DNA of 64,000 nt from assembly GCF_005670685.2 (NCBI RefSeq), contig NZ_CP062008.1, forward strand, positions 2,108,001-2,172,000, given 5' to 3'. The position numbers and the translations under genes are program-made. Of this stretch, positions 17,062-25,954 are shown in pieces. Under the pieces are notes generated by a model. That model saw nothing but the letters and a program-made list of their open reading frames with translations. It was not told where the DNA came from and made no database searches. This DNA comes from Mycolicibacterium mucogenicum DSM 44124 (lineage in GTDB: Bacteria; Actinomycetota; Actinomycetes; Mycobacteriales; Mycobacteriaceae). Numbering within the stretch: the stretch's first letter is position 1; each line of letters opens with the position of its first letter.

Positions 17062-18789
17062 GTGACCGAACCAACTCGCCGCACCACAGCCCGCGGCACC
17101 CGTGCCGCGAAGGCCACGACATCGGCGAAGGCGCCGGCCAAGAGCCCCGCCAGGACCCCGACGAAGGCTGCGGCCAAGACCCCGGCGAAGACGCCGGCCA
17201 AGCGCGTGGCCGCGCAGGCCAAGGCAGTCCCCGTCGTGCCGTCGCCCGCGCCGGCGCCCGAGGTGAGCGTGGGGACGGACGCCGCGTTCGCGTCGTCGCC
17301 GGCCCCGACACCGCATCTGCGGAACTTGCGCAACATGTCCGAGGTCCGGCACTTCTTCCGCACCAACGACGTGCCCATCTACTTCGTCGGCGCCACCCCG
17401 TTCAACCTGCTGGGCCTGGACCGGTGGGTGCGCAGGTTCTCGTTCGTCACCTATTACGACGGCTGGGACGGCTCGCACCCGCACGTGTTCAGCCCCAGGC
17501 ACAAGCCCTACCGCGAGTTCGAGAGCGGTGAGGAGATCAACAACTGGCTGCTGCGCAATCCCGAGGTGCGGGCGCACATGCAGCGCGGCCTGGCGCCGGG
17601 TGTCCGGCCGAAGGTGGCCATGGTGTTCTTCGACGCCGAGACCGAGGCGATCTGCGCCGAACTCGGCTACGACCTGATCCTGCCGCCGGCCGCGCTGCGC
17701 GAGCACCTGGACTCCAAGCTCGTCACGACCCGGCTGGGCAACGAGGCCGGTGCGCCGAGCGTCCCCAACGTACTGACCAACGTCGACAGCTACGAGCAGC
17801 TCACCGCGGCCGCCGAAAAGGCCGCCCTCGGCAGTGAACTCGTGATCCAGACGCCGTATGGCGACTCGGGCAAGACCACGTTCTTCATCTCGTCGGAGGC
17901 CGACTGGCGCAAGCACGCCCAGCACATCGTCGGGCAGGACATCAAGGTGATGCGCCGCATCAACAACCGGCCCGTTGCCGTCGAGGCGGTGCTGACCCGG
18001 TGCGGCACCGTCGTCGGCCCGTTCATGAGCGAGCTGACAGGCTATGCCGAGCTGACGCCGTACCGCGGCGGATGGTGCGGCAACGAGATGTACGCAGATG
18101 TCCTGACCCCCGAACGCCGCGCCGCGGCAACACAATTGGTGCGACGGCTCGGAGACCGGCTGGCGGCCGAGGGTTACCGCGGCTACTTCGAGGTCGACGT
18201 CCTCGTCGACACCGATGACGGCGAGGTGTACCTGGGTGAGCTCAATCCCCGCATCAGCGGCGCCACGTCGATCACCAATGTGACGGCCGGTGCCTACGCC
18301 GACGTCCCGCTGTTCCTGTTCCACCTGCTGGAGTACATGGACGTCGACTTCGCCCTCGATGTCGACGAGATCAACGAACGCTGGGAGCAGCTGGCGTCCG
18401 CTGACGTCTGGAGTCAGATGGTCATCAAGGAGACCAGCGACACCGTCGAGCAGTTGGTCGGCACGCCGGCGACCGGGCACTACGCCCTGGATGCCGACGG
18501 CGCGCTGGTGTTCCGGCGGGCCGCGCTCGACTGGCATCAGCTGCAGGACGAGTCCGAGGCCTTCTTCCTGCGGATCTATCCCGCCGGTGACTACCGGTGG
18601 AAGGGGGCTGATCTGGGCGTGCTGGTGACCAAAGGCCGGTTGCAGTGGGATGCCGCGCAGGGCGGCACGGCGCTGACCATCCGAGCCCGGCACCTGATCG
18701 ATTCGATCCGTGCGCTGTACCGCGGCGTTCCGCTGGCGCAGTCCGCGGCGTCGCCGGCCGTCGTGGGCGGGAGTGTGAAGTCTCTATGA
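17062..18789 (+). CDS. ATP-grasp (biotin-carboxylase-like) protein with histone-H1-like N-terminal tail
   Basis: A 575-residue protein. Residues 1-75 are disordered and rich in Lys, Ala, Pro and Thr, with repeats such as AKSPAR, TPTKAAAKTPAK and TPAKR, resembling histone H1 or the HupB tail. From about residue 95 a carboxylate-amine-ligase-type ATP-grasp fold follows: DLILPPAALREHLDSKLVTTRL, QTPYGDSGKTTFF (ATP loop), VEAVLTRCG, and the Mg/ATP strand EVDVLVDTDDGEVYLGELNPR. It would join an acid to an amine or thiol at the cost of ATP; substrates are unknown. It lacks biotin-carboxylase partner domains. Start GTG with GAGGGG upstream. Its stop overlaps the next gene (ATGA). Confidence 0.8.
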   Translation: MTEPTRRTTARGTRAAKATTSAKAPAKSPARTPTKAAAKTPAKTPAKRVAAQAKAVPVVPSPAPAPEVSVGTDAAFASSPAPTPHLRNLRNMSEVRHFFRTNDVPIYFVGATPFNLLGLDRWVRRFSFVTYYDGWDGSHPHVFSPRHKPYREFESGEEINNWLLRNPEVRAHMQRGLAPGVRPKVAMVFFDAETEAICAELGYDLILPPAALREHLDSKLVTTRLGNEAGAPSVPNVLTNVDSYEQLTAAAEKAALGSELVIQTPYGDSGKTTFFISSEADWRKHAQHIVGQDIKVMRRINNRPVAVEAVLTRCGTVVGPFMSELTGYAELTPYRGGWCGNEMYADVLTPERRAAATQLVRRLGDRLAAEGYRGYFEVDVLVDTDDGEVYLGELNPRISGATSITNVTAGAYADVPLFLFHLLEYMDVDFALDVDEINERWEQLASADVWSQMVIKETSDTVEQLVGTPATGHYALDADGALVFRRAALDWHQLQDESEAFFLRIYPAGDYRWKGADLGVLVTKGRLQWDAAQGGTALTIRARHLIDSIRALYRGVPLAQSAASPAVVGGSVKSL

Positions 18790-20021
18790 TGAGGTCATCG
18801 CGCCGGCTCACTCGGCGTCGTGCGACAGGAGCGGGCGTGCTTGGTTCAGACCCGGGCCGCACGCCGTCCGTCATTTCACTGGCGAACTGGCAGTCCGCGC
18901 CACACTTGCACTGGTCGTTCCAGCACGTCGCTGAATTCCTGCCCACCGCAACCATTTCCCGCGGTGCGGGTCCGGTGGCGCCGCTGCCGTCGGCCCATTC
19001 CGACGTCTCGGCTACTGGGGTGATGCTGCCCGACGGCACGCCCTCGACGGTCGGGCAGGTCATGGCGGCGACCGCCACCGACGGCTGGATCGTGACGCAT
19101 CGCGGCCGGGTTTTCGCCGAGCAGTACTACGGCGGCATGCAGCCCGAAACGGCGCACCTGCTGATGTCGGTGAGCAAGACCCTGATCGCCGCGGTGGCCG
19201 GTGCGCTGGCCGGTTCCGGAGCACTCAACGTCGACGCCCTGGCGTCCGATTACGTTCCGGCGCTGGCCAACTCGGGCTACTACGGCGCGACGGTCCGGCA
19301 CCTGCTGGACATGCGCTCGGGCATCGCGTTCTCCGAGGATTACCTGGACCCGGCCGCCGAGGTACGGGTACTGGAGCAGGCCATCGGCTGGTCGCCGCGG
19401 ACCCATCCCGACGTCCCGGCCACCATGTACGACTTCCTGCTCACGCTGCGGCAGAAGGGGCCGCACGGCGGGCCGTTCGAATACCGTTCGTGCGAAACCG
19501 ATGTGCTCGGCTGGGTCTGCGAGGCCGCGGCCGGCGCCCGGATGCCGGACTTGATGTCGCAGTTGGTGTGGAGCCGGCTCGGCGCCGCCCACGATGCCAA
19601 CATCGGCATCGACTCGATGGGCAGCGGCATGTTCGACGGCGGCATCAGCGCGTGCCTGAGCGACCTGGTGCGCTTCGGCTCGCTGTATCTGAACGACGGG
19701 GTGTCGCTGCTCGGCGAGCAGGTGCTGCCCGCGGCGTGGATCGCCGATACCGTTGTGGGAGGCGCAGATTCGCGTGAAGCGTTCGCCTACAGCCCCGGCG
19801 ACAACCGGATGCCCGGCGGTATGTACCGCAACCAGGTCTGGTTCCCGTACCCGGGCAACGACGTGCTGCTGTGTCTGGGCATCCACGGCCAGATGATCTA
19901 CGTCAACCGGCCCGCAGGTGTGGTGGCCGCCAAGCTGTCGAGCTGGCCGCTGCCGCAACACGCGCACATGCTGTTCTCCACGCTGCGCGCGTTCGACGCG
20001 GTGGCGGCCTCGCTGCTGTGA
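18786..20021 (+). CDS. Serine hydrolase of the beta-lactamase/NylB family
   Basis: A 411-residue class-C-beta-lactamase-like enzyme. The SxxK motif is Ser128-Val-Ser-Lys131 in LLMSVSKTLIAAV. The region YRSCETDVLGW stands where the second motif (Y-x-N) lies. A C-terminal glycine-rich stretch, CLGIHGQMIYVN, may form the third motif. Related enzymes include 6-aminohexanoate-dimer hydrolases and esterases. There is no convincing signal peptide, so it is probably cytosolic. Its ATG overlaps the stop of the ATP-grasp gene by four bases, and the pair could make and break the same amide or ester. That functional link is inference. Confidence 0.82.
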   Translation: MMRSSRRLTRRRATGAGVLGSDPGRTPSVISLANWQSAPHLHWSFQHVAEFLPTATISRGAGPVAPLPSAHSDVSATGVMLPDGTPSTVGQVMAATATDGWIVTHRGRVFAEQYYGGMQPETAHLLMSVSKTLIAAVAGALAGSGALNVDALASDYVPALANSGYYGATVRHLLDMRSGIAFSEDYLDPAAEVRVLEQAIGWSPRTHPDVPATMYDFLLTLRQKGPHGGPFEYRSCETDVLGWVCEAAAGARMPDLMSQLVWSRLGAAHDANIGIDSMGSGMFDGGISACLSDLVRFGSLYLNDGVSLLGEQVLPAAWIADTVVGGADSREAFAYSPGDNRMPGGMYRNQVWFPYPGNDVLLCLGIHGQMIYVNRPAGVVAAKLSSWPLPQHAHMLFSTLRAFDAVAASLL

Positions 20022-20034
20022 GCCCGGCGCCGAG

Positions 20035-21051
20035 CTACGACCGTGGCTTGCGGAAGTAGCTCGGCGCAGTGCCTTCCCAGCGCTTGAAAGCGTGGGTGAA
20101 GTTGGCTGTTTCGGCGTACCCCAGGTGCCGGGAGATCTCCTCCACGGAGAGGTCCTGCTGGAGCAGCTCGACGGCCAGGTGACGGCGGACCTCGTCGAGC
20201 AATGCGCGGTAGGACGTGCCTTCGGCGGCGAGCCGACGGCGCAGGGTGCGCTGATCGATGTGCAGTTCGTCGGCGATGGTCGGCATCGCCGGCAGCTCAC
20301 CGGGGTTGTGCAGTAGCCTGCTGCGGACCTGGCCCGCCACGCCGACGCGAGACAGCCTGCGTTCGAGCAAGTCCCGGCACTGCTGTTCGATCTTGCGCGC
20401 CGTGTTGGCGTCGGCGAGCGGCGACGGCATCTCCAGCACCTCATGGGTGACGGCGAGGCGGTTGGTGCGCCGGCCGGAACGTACGTCGGACGCGGGAAGC
20501 CCCCACAGCTCGGCGAGCTTTGCGGCGCGCTCGGCGTCGAGCGTCGTCTCTGCCCACGACGGTGTGAGTGCCAGGTTCGCGCCCTGCGTCGCGGCGACGA
20601 ATCCGGCCAGGTCCCGCTCGACGATGAATGACCTGACATCCGTGGGTAATTCACTGTCATCGGCGACGAGGTACCCGTACTCGTCGTCGGTCTCCACCGA
20701 GAAGCGGAGGTGGGTGGGGGAGAGTGCGAGATAAGGCAGGATCAGTTCCACGCCCTGCCGCAGATTGGGGCTCGCCAGGATCAGGAAACCGAGCAGGCCG
20801 GCCCGACCCAGGGTGGAGTGCACTCCCACCTCGATGCCGACGCCCGGGCTGTCGCCAAGCCCGGCAATGAGATTGCGGATGACGTCGAATTCCTGGTGCG
20901 CCCAGATCTCCGCGTTCTCGTCGTCCAGGTCGGCTTCGGTCAGCCCGCTGCCCGCCAGACATTCGGCGGCCGTCATCCCATGCGCGATGGCGCCCTGCAC
21001 CATGATGCGGACGCCTTCGGTGCCCCGCGGCACCGCCCAGACCGGGGTCAT
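20035..21051 (-). CDS. AraC-family regulator with arabinose-binding-type N-terminal domain
   Basis: A 338-residue regulator. Residues about 10-185 are the Arabinose_bd (OruR/ArgR-like) ligand domain, with GLTEADLDDENAEIWAHQEFDVIRNLI and TLGRAGLLGFLILASPNLRQGVEL. The C-terminal AraC domain has EISRHLGYAETANFTHAFKRWEGTAPSYF. The start at 21051 gives the usual family length; a frame extension to 21138 exists but eats into the divergent promoter. It is divergent from the desaturase-reductase fusion gene and probably activates it. Relatives sense fatty acids, sterols or amino acids; the ligand here is unknown. Confidence 0.87.
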   Translation of the reverse strand: MTPVWAVPRGTEGVRIMVQGAIAHGMTAAECLAGSGLTEADLDDENAEIWAHQEFDVIRNLIAGLGDSPGVGIEVGVHSTLGRAGLLGFLILASPNLRQGVELILPYLALSPTHLRFSVETDDEYGYLVADDSELPTDVRSFIVERDLAGFVAATQGANLALTPSWAETTLDAERAAKLAELWGLPASDVRSGRRTNRLAVTHEVLEMPSPLADANTARKIEQQCRDLLERRLSRVGVAGQVRSRLLHNPGELPAMPTIADELHIDQRTLRRRLAAEGTSYRALLDEVRRHLAVELLQQDLSVEEISRHLGYAETANFTHAFKRWEGTAPSYFRKPRS

Positions 21052-21171
21052 ACCCACTGTCCGAAAATACCAAATCGGCGTCCCGTTGAAACATTCAATC
21101 GCATCGGCCCTGTCCGTAGCGTTTTTCGGCAGACGCAACCAACGCGGGTTGCCTGACAGACGGAGTGTCGA

Positions 21172-23193
21172 ATGGCGTCAGTGGAAGTGGCCGATCGGGC
21201 GGACAGCCAAGCCGCCGTGCGAGCGGCCTTGCCGGATCCCGGTGAGCAGGTACCGAAGTTGGCGTGGCCGACCGTGGCGCTGTTTCTGGCGGGACTGGTG
21301 GCATTCGTCGCGTCAACAGTCGCTTATCTGGACGGTGCTGCTCCGATGTGGGTGCCCATCGTGGTCAACGCGGTGGTGACCTTCACGATGTTCACCGTCG
21401 TCCACGACGCCGTGCACTATGCGATCAGTTCCACCCGTTGGGTCAACGGCTTGTTCGGACGGTTGGCGGTGCTGTTCGTCCAGCCCCTGATCTCGTTTCC
21501 GTCGTTCGGGTTCATTCACATTGAGCACCATCGGCATTCGAACGACGACGAGAACGATCCGGACACCTTCGCCTCGCATGGACCGGCGTGGCAACTGCCG
21601 TTCCGCTGGGCTGTTCTCGACGTGTCCTACGGCAACTATCTGATCCGCAAGATCCGCAGCCGCCCCAAGGCCGAGGTCGCCGAAACCCTGGCGTGCGTGG
21701 CCCTTTCGGTGGCGGGGTTGATCGCCGCCATCATGTCGGGCCACTTCTGGACGCTCGCCGTCGTCTTCATCATCCCGCAGCGCATCGCAGTGGTGGTCTT
21801 GGCGTGGTGGTTCGACTGGATGCCGCACCACGGTCTGGCGGACACCCAGCGCAGTGACCGCTACCGGGCGACCAGAACCCGCGTCGGCATGGAGTGGCTC
21901 TACACGCCCTTGATGCTGTCGCAGAACTACCATCTGGTGCACCACCTGCACCCGTCGGTGCCGTTCTATCGGTACACCAAGACCTGGCGCCGCAACGAGG
22001 AGGCATACCTGGACCGAAACGCCGCGATTTCCACGGTGTTCGGACAGTCGCTCGAGTCCGGCGAGTTCCGGGAATGGAAGCAACTCAACGGCAAGCTCGG
22101 TCGGCTGCTGCCGGTGCGGATGCCGGTGCGCTCGAGTTCGCCGCACGCGGTGTTCCACCGGATTCCGGTGGCTGCCGTCGATCCGATCACCGCTGACAGC
22201 ACATTGGTGACTTTCGCCGTTCCCGAGGCACTTCAGGATCAGTTCCGATTCGAACCAGGCCAGCACGTCTCGGTGCGCACAGATCTGGGTGGCGAGGGCG
22301 TGCGCCGCAGCTACTCCATCTGCGCGCCGGCCACGCGGGCTCAGCTGCGGATCGCGGTGAAACACATTCCGGGAGGGACGTTCTCGGGTTTTGTCGCCGA
22401 TCAGCTCAAGGCCGGCGACGTCCTGGAGGTGATGACCCCGGCCGGCAGCTTCAGTTCGGCGCTGCATCCGTTGCACCGCAAGCACTACGTGGGCCTGGTG
22501 GCCGGCAGCGGCATCACTCCGGTGCTGTCGATCCTGGCGACCGTCATGGAGCTCGAAACCGAGAGCCGCTTCACCCTCGTCTACGGCAACCGCACCACAG
22601 AGTCCACGATGTTCCGCACCGAACTCGACCGTCTCGAATCCCGGTACGCCGACCGCCTCGAAATCCGGCACGTGTTGTCGGCCGAGCCGCGACACACCCC
22701 TGAGTTGTCCGGCCACATCGATACGGAGCGACTGACCGGCTGGCTCACGGCGGATCTTCGTCCGGATACCGTCGACGAGTGGTTCCTGTGCGGCCCTGCC
22801 GCGATGTCCACCGGCGCGCGCGAGACGTTGATCGAGGGTGGCGTCGATCCCGAGCGGATCCATCTGGAGTTGTTCACCGGGTTCGACCGCGGCGACGCGC
22901 CCGCCCGCGATTATCAGGCCGCCGCCGTCACCGTCCAATTGTCCGGGAAGCGGCAGACTTTCGGCCTCGCGGCCGGCGACACGATCCTGGAAGGTGCATT
23001 GCAAGCCGGGAGCAACGCGCCCTACTCGTGCATGGGCGGTGCGTGCGGTACCTGCCGGGCCAAATTGCTCGAGGGCACAGTCGACATGGAGCAGAACTTC
23101 GCCCTCGGGCGGGGTGATCTCGATGCCGGCTACATCCTCACCTGCCAGTCGCATCCGACCAGCCCGGCGGTGTCGGTCGATTACGACGTCTGA
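21172..23193 (+). CDS. Fused fatty-acid-desaturase-type di-iron oxygenase and ferredoxin reductase
   Basis: A 673-residue fusion. Residues 1-300 are a membrane desaturase/hydroxylase domain with two to four hydrophobic segments and the His clusters H78-D-A-V-H82, H116-I-E-H-H120-R-H122, H219-H220 and N-Y-H254-L-V-H257-H258-L-H260. From about residue 325 an FNR-type reductase follows: RRSYSICAP (FAD), GSGITPVLS (NADPH) and FLCGPAAM. The last 90 residues are a plant-type 2Fe-2S ferredoxin with SCMGGACGTC and a fourth Cys in LTCQSHP. Electrons can thus pass from NAD(P)H through FAD and Fe-S to the di-iron site within one chain. Substrate unknown; the HDAVH and HHLHP boxes also resemble carotenoid hydroxylases and ketolases. 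Confidence 0.87.
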   Translation: MASVEVADRADSQAAVRAALPDPGEQVPKLAWPTVALFLAGLVAFVASTVAYLDGAAPMWVPIVVNAVVTFTMFTVVHDAVHYAISSTRWVNGLFGRLAVLFVQPLISFPSFGFIHIEHHRHSNDDENDPDTFASHGPAWQLPFRWAVLDVSYGNYLIRKIRSRPKAEVAETLACVALSVAGLIAAIMSGHFWTLAVVFIIPQRIAVVVLAWWFDWMPHHGLADTQRSDRYRATRTRVGMEWLYTPLMLSQNYHLVHHLHPSVPFYRYTKTWRRNEEAYLDRNAAISTVFGQSLESGEFREWKQLNGKLGRLLPVRMPVRSSSPHAVFHRIPVAAVDPITADSTLVTFAVPEALQDQFRFEPGQHVSVRTDLGGEGVRRSYSICAPATRAQLRIAVKHIPGGTFSGFVADQLKAGDVLEVMTPAGSFSSALHPLHRKHYVGLVAGSGITPVLSILATVMELETESRFTLVYGNRTTESTMFRTELDRLESRYADRLEIRHVLSAEPRHTPELSGHIDTERLTGWLTADLRPDTVDEWFLCGPAAMSTGARETLIEGGVDPERIHLELFTGFDRGDAPARDYQAAAVTVQLSGKRQTFGLAAGDTILEGALQAGSNAPYSCMGGACGTCRAKLLEGTVDMEQNFALGRGDLDAGYILTCQSHPTSPAVSVDYDV

Positions 23194-23205
23194 CGGCGTA
23201 ACGAG

Positions 23206-23335
23206 GTCCCTGACGTCAATCATGCGGCGATCTACCGCTGGCTATTGAAGCCAGGGACGTCCAGTCGCCGAGATAGATACCTCGCTTCAATCATGTTGTC
23301 CTGCAGTGCATCGTGATTGAAGTGAGGTACTTGTC
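23206..23335. repeat. Four copies of an ATTGAAG-AGG motif in two inverted pairs
   Basis: Copies read CCTGACGTCAATCATG (reverse, near 23212-23227), ATTGAAGCCAGGGAC (forward, near 23244-23258), ACCTCGCTTCAATCATG (reverse, near 23279-23295) and GTGATTGAAGTGAGGTAC (forward, near 23313-23330). On one strand the consensus is roughly CATGATTGAAGYSAGG. Each reverse copy faces a forward copy, so two hairpins can form one after the other. The gene-free stretch 23194-23565 contains this, the 44-bp repeat and a terminator; no ORF with a credible start was found in it. Confidence 0.6.
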
Positions 23336-23367
23336 TGGTGCACCCGGGTATTCACCCTGCAGCCAGG

Positions 23368-23493
23368 CACACCGCTACTCGGCTTTTTGCGCGCAGGTTG
23401 CAGGGTGAACGCGGGAATGCCTGGTTTGGGCGTTGATCCTGTGCCTGCGCACACCGCTACTCGGTCTTTTGCGCCCAGGTTGCAGGGTGAACG
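23368..23493 (+). repeat. 44-bp direct repeat, two copies
   Basis: Copies at 23368-23411 and 23450-23493 agree at 41 of 44 positions; both begin CACACCGCTACTCGG and end GGTTGCAGGGTGAACG. They are 82 bp apart. An inverted partial copy, TTCACCCTGCAGCC, at 23351-23364 can pair with the end of either. Two copies with diverging spacer do not make a CRISPR. Confidence 0.8.
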
Positions 23494-23520
23494 GGCACAA
23501 GCGAACTACCCCACAAAAAA

Positions 23521-23554
23521 CGCGCCCCGCCACGCCGAAGCGTGACGGGGCGCG
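23521..23554 (-). terminator. Rho-independent terminator of the permease operon
   Basis: Read on the minus strand: a 15-bp stem (CGCGCCCCGTCACGC and its partner with one mismatch) closed by a TTCG tetraloop and followed by six T residues. It lies 12 bp after the stop of the APC permease and ends the four-gene minus-strand operon 29386-23566. Confidence 0.93.
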
Positions 23555-23565
23555 TCGACCCCCGT

Positions 23566-25107
23566 TCAGGGCAGCGGGGGAGTATCCATCGTCAGCGTCT
23601 CGCCGCGGAAGTACGCCGGCTGTGACGCGCGCATCACGAGCATCAGCACCGCGCCGAAGAGCAGGATGCCGAAGCCCAGGTAGAACACCAGCCCGATGCC
23701 GCCGATCTCCGCGCCGCTGCCGCTGGCCGTCGGATCCATGCTGACGAGCACCGATTTGACGAAGACCGAGAGCAGCATGATGCCGCCGAGTAGCGGGAAC
23801 ACCAGCTTGTAGATGACGTTGTGCGCGTTGAGGAACAGTTCCTTGCGGAAGAACCAGACGCAGGCGAACGCCGTGATGCCGTAGTACCAGCAGATCATGA
23901 TGCCAAGGGCGGCAATGGTATCCAGCAGTGTGCGCTCGGACAGCAGCGTCACGATGGTGTAGAACGCGGCGGTGACGACACCCGCGACCACGGTGCTGAA
24001 CACCGGCGACAGCGTGCGGGGGCTGACGTTGGCGAACCGCTTGGGGAAGGCGCCGTAGGTGCCCATCGCGAGCATGGTGCGGGCGGCCGGCAGCACGGTG
24101 GTCTGCAGGCTGGCGATCGACGAGGCGAATACCGCCAGCAGGAGCAGCGGGCCGCCCCAACTGCCGAGTACCGGGTAGGCCAGCGCGCCGAAGACGTTGG
24201 CCGCGTTGTCCTTGTTGCCCAGCCCGAGGCCGGTGTCTCCGATCCCGGCGTACATCATCACAGCGACCGCCACCAGGAGGTACGTCAGCAGAATCGACAG
24301 GACGCAGAGCAGGCCGGCGCGGCCGGGAACCTTGGTGGGGTCCTTGCATTCCTCACCGAGGGTGAGGCAGGTGTCCCAACCCCAGAACGCGAAGATGGAG
24401 CCGATGAGCCCGATCACGAAGGCGCTCATGGTCAATCCGGTGAACGGGTCGAACCAATCGATGTCGAAGCTCAGGTGCCCTTCGGCCCCGCCCGATCGCA
24501 CGATCGCAACGATCGAGAATGTGACGAGGACGATCATCTGGAAGCCGACCAGGACGTACTGCACCTTCTCGCTGGTCGTGATGCCGCGACACGAGATGTA
24601 GGTGGCGATGGCCAGCAGCGCGACGGTGGATCCGATGTTGACCCAGACGTTGTCGGCCGAGAGCGTCGCGAGCTTCTCGTTGTGGAGCACGCTGCCCAGG
24701 AATTCATAGCCGAACTGGACGCCGATCGAGGCGAGATTGGACAGCACGATGATGGTGGCGATCACCATGCCCCAGCCGCACATCCAGCCGACGTACGGGC
24801 CAAAAGCCTTGGTGGACCAGGTGAACGACGCGCCGCAGTCGGGTGCCCGCGAGTTCAGTTCGCGGTACGCGTAGGCGGTCAGGAACATGGGGATGAAGCC
24901 GGCGATCAGGATGGCCGGCATCTTCAGCCCGACCGCCGCGACGATCAGGCCGATACTGGCGGTGAGCGTGTAGCCCGGTGCCACGGTCGAGATACCGAGG
25001 ATGGCCCCGGTGAAGGTGCCGATTCTGCCTGCGGCGAGGCCCTTGGCGACGAGGCCTTCTTCCCGCTCTACGCGAGCGAGGTCGGAATCGGCCAGTTGTT
25101 CAGTCAT
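23566..25107 (-). CDS. APC-family amino acid/polyamine permease
   Basis: A 513-residue transporter with about 12 to 14 membrane helices. The first helix region GTFTGAILGISTVAPGYTLTASIGLI is typical of APC-superfamily proton or solute symporters, and SRAPDCGASFTW is a conserved loop. As last gene of the operon ALDH - amine oxidase - universal stress protein - permease it most likely imports an amine such as putrescine or a related primary amine. The start at 25107 has an AAGGGG box upstream and overlaps the preceding stop by eight bases. The frame could extend to 25122. Confidence 0.88.
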   Translation of the reverse strand: MTEQLADSDLARVEREEGLVAKGLAAGRIGTFTGAILGISTVAPGYTLTASIGLIVAAVGLKMPAILIAGFIPMFLTAYAYRELNSRAPDCGASFTWSTKAFGPYVGWMCGWGMVIATIIVLSNLASIGVQFGYEFLGSVLHNEKLATLSADNVWVNIGSTVALLAIATYISCRGITTSEKVQYVLVGFQMIVLVTFSIVAIVRSGGAEGHLSFDIDWFDPFTGLTMSAFVIGLIGSIFAFWGWDTCLTLGEECKDPTKVPGRAGLLCVLSILLTYLLVAVAVMMYAGIGDTGLGLGNKDNAANVFGALAYPVLGSWGGPLLLLAVFASSIASLQTTVLPAARTMLAMGTYGAFPKRFANVSPRTLSPVFSTVVAGVVTAAFYTIVTLLSERTLLDTIAALGIMICWYYGITAFACVWFFRKELFLNAHNVIYKLVFPLLGGIMLLSVFVKSVLVSMDPTASGSGAEIGGIGLVFYLGFGILLFGAVLMLVMRASQPAYFRGETLTMDTPPLP

Positions 25108-25951
25108 TATCAGCCCCTTCATCTTTCGGAACCACGATCATGGGGACCTGCAGGACGCGCAGCATTTTCGCCGCGGTCGATCCCAGGAAGAGCCGGCGGG
25201 GCTGTGCGAGCCGGCTGGACCCGACCATGATCACGTCGCCGTCATGCCAGCCGAGTTTGTTGACGGCGTCCTCGACGCCTGCGCCGGTGGCCACGCGCGA
25301 GCTGACCGGAATGCCTTCCGGCAGGAAAGCTTTCGCTTGGTCGAGGGCCTTCTGCGCGTGCTGCTGTGCCAGTTCCAGATCGTCGGCGTCGTCGACGGCG
25401 ACCAGCGACACCAGGCGCAGCGGCGTCCCGGTGTCCCGGCAGAGCCGCAGCGCGCTGTCCAGGAGCAGCTTGGCCCCGGGCCGGGTACCGACGGCGCAGG
25501 TGACTTCCCGGATCCGATCATTGTGCTTCAGCCGGGCGCCGCGGGGTGCGATGACCACGGGAATCGGCGACGCGTGTACCAGATCGTTGACCACCGAGCC
25601 GAGTGACAGCGAGCCGGCGATGCCGCCGCCCGCGCCGCCGACCACCAGGGCCTCGGCCCCGGCGGCCTCGGCCGCCGCGATCAGGCCCGCGGTGCTGGAC
25701 TCGTCGAAGCTCAGATGCGTCGTCACCTTGAGGTCGCTGGGGACCCCGGCCGCGGCTGCGGCGAGCCAGCTTTCGGCTTCGCGCTGCAGGATGCCGCCGG
25801 GCGTGGTGGCGAGCGCCGACCGGTCGCTGGGCAGCACCATGCACAGATCGATCTCGGCGCCGAGGGTGCGGGCGATCTGCTCGCCGACGGCGACGGCGTC
25901 GTCACCGCCGGGAGTTGCGAGATATGCGACGGCGATTCGTGGATTGCTCAC
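25100..25951 (-). CDS. Tandem universal stress protein
   Basis: A 283-residue protein with two UspA-type domains. The first (about 1-145) starts RIAVAYLATPGGDDAVAVGEQIAR and ends in GSLSLGSVVNDLVHASPIPVVIAP. The second (about 150-283) ends in MVGSSRLAQPRRLFLGSTAAKMLRVLQVPMIVV. The G-x-x-G-x9-G-S/T ATP-binding pattern is recognisable in both, more clearly in the second. It lies three bases behind the amine oxidase gene and overlaps the permease start, so it belongs to the amine operon. USP genes beside APC permeases are common and may modulate transport. Confidence 0.9.
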   Translation of the reverse strand: MSNPRIAVAYLATPGGDDAVAVGEQIARTLGAEIDLCMVLPSDRSALATTPGGILQREAESWLAAAAAGVPSDLKVTTHLSFDESSTAGLIAAAEAAGAEALVVGGAGGGIAGSLSLGSVVNDLVHASPIPVVIAPRGARLKHNDRIREVTCAVGTRPGAKLLLDSALRLCRDTGTPLRLVSLVAVDDADDLELAQQHAQKALDQAKAFLPEGIPVSSRVATGAGVEDAVNKLGWHDGDVIMVGSSRLAQPRRLFLGSTAAKMLRVLQVPMIVVPKDEGADND

Positions 25952-25954
25952 GGG

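Noticed and set aside
17062..17210. N-terminal tail of the ATP-grasp protein as a mis-called start
   Set aside because: The tail is in frame, has a ribosome binding site before the GTG, and the next in-frame Met is inside the folded domain region, so the tail is probably real.
16522..18693. A 723-codon open frame on the minus strand
   Set aside because: It lies opposite the ATP-grasp gene and part of gabT; the product is Arg/Gly/His rich with no domain, a typical high-GC shadow.
21313..23223. A 636-codon open frame on the minus strand opposite the desaturase fusion
   Set aside because: The opposite strand encodes a protein with complete His boxes, FAD and Fe-S motifs; this frame is its shadow.
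23368..23493. CRISPR-like array
   Set aside because: Only two imperfect 44-bp copies, no further units and no cas genes.
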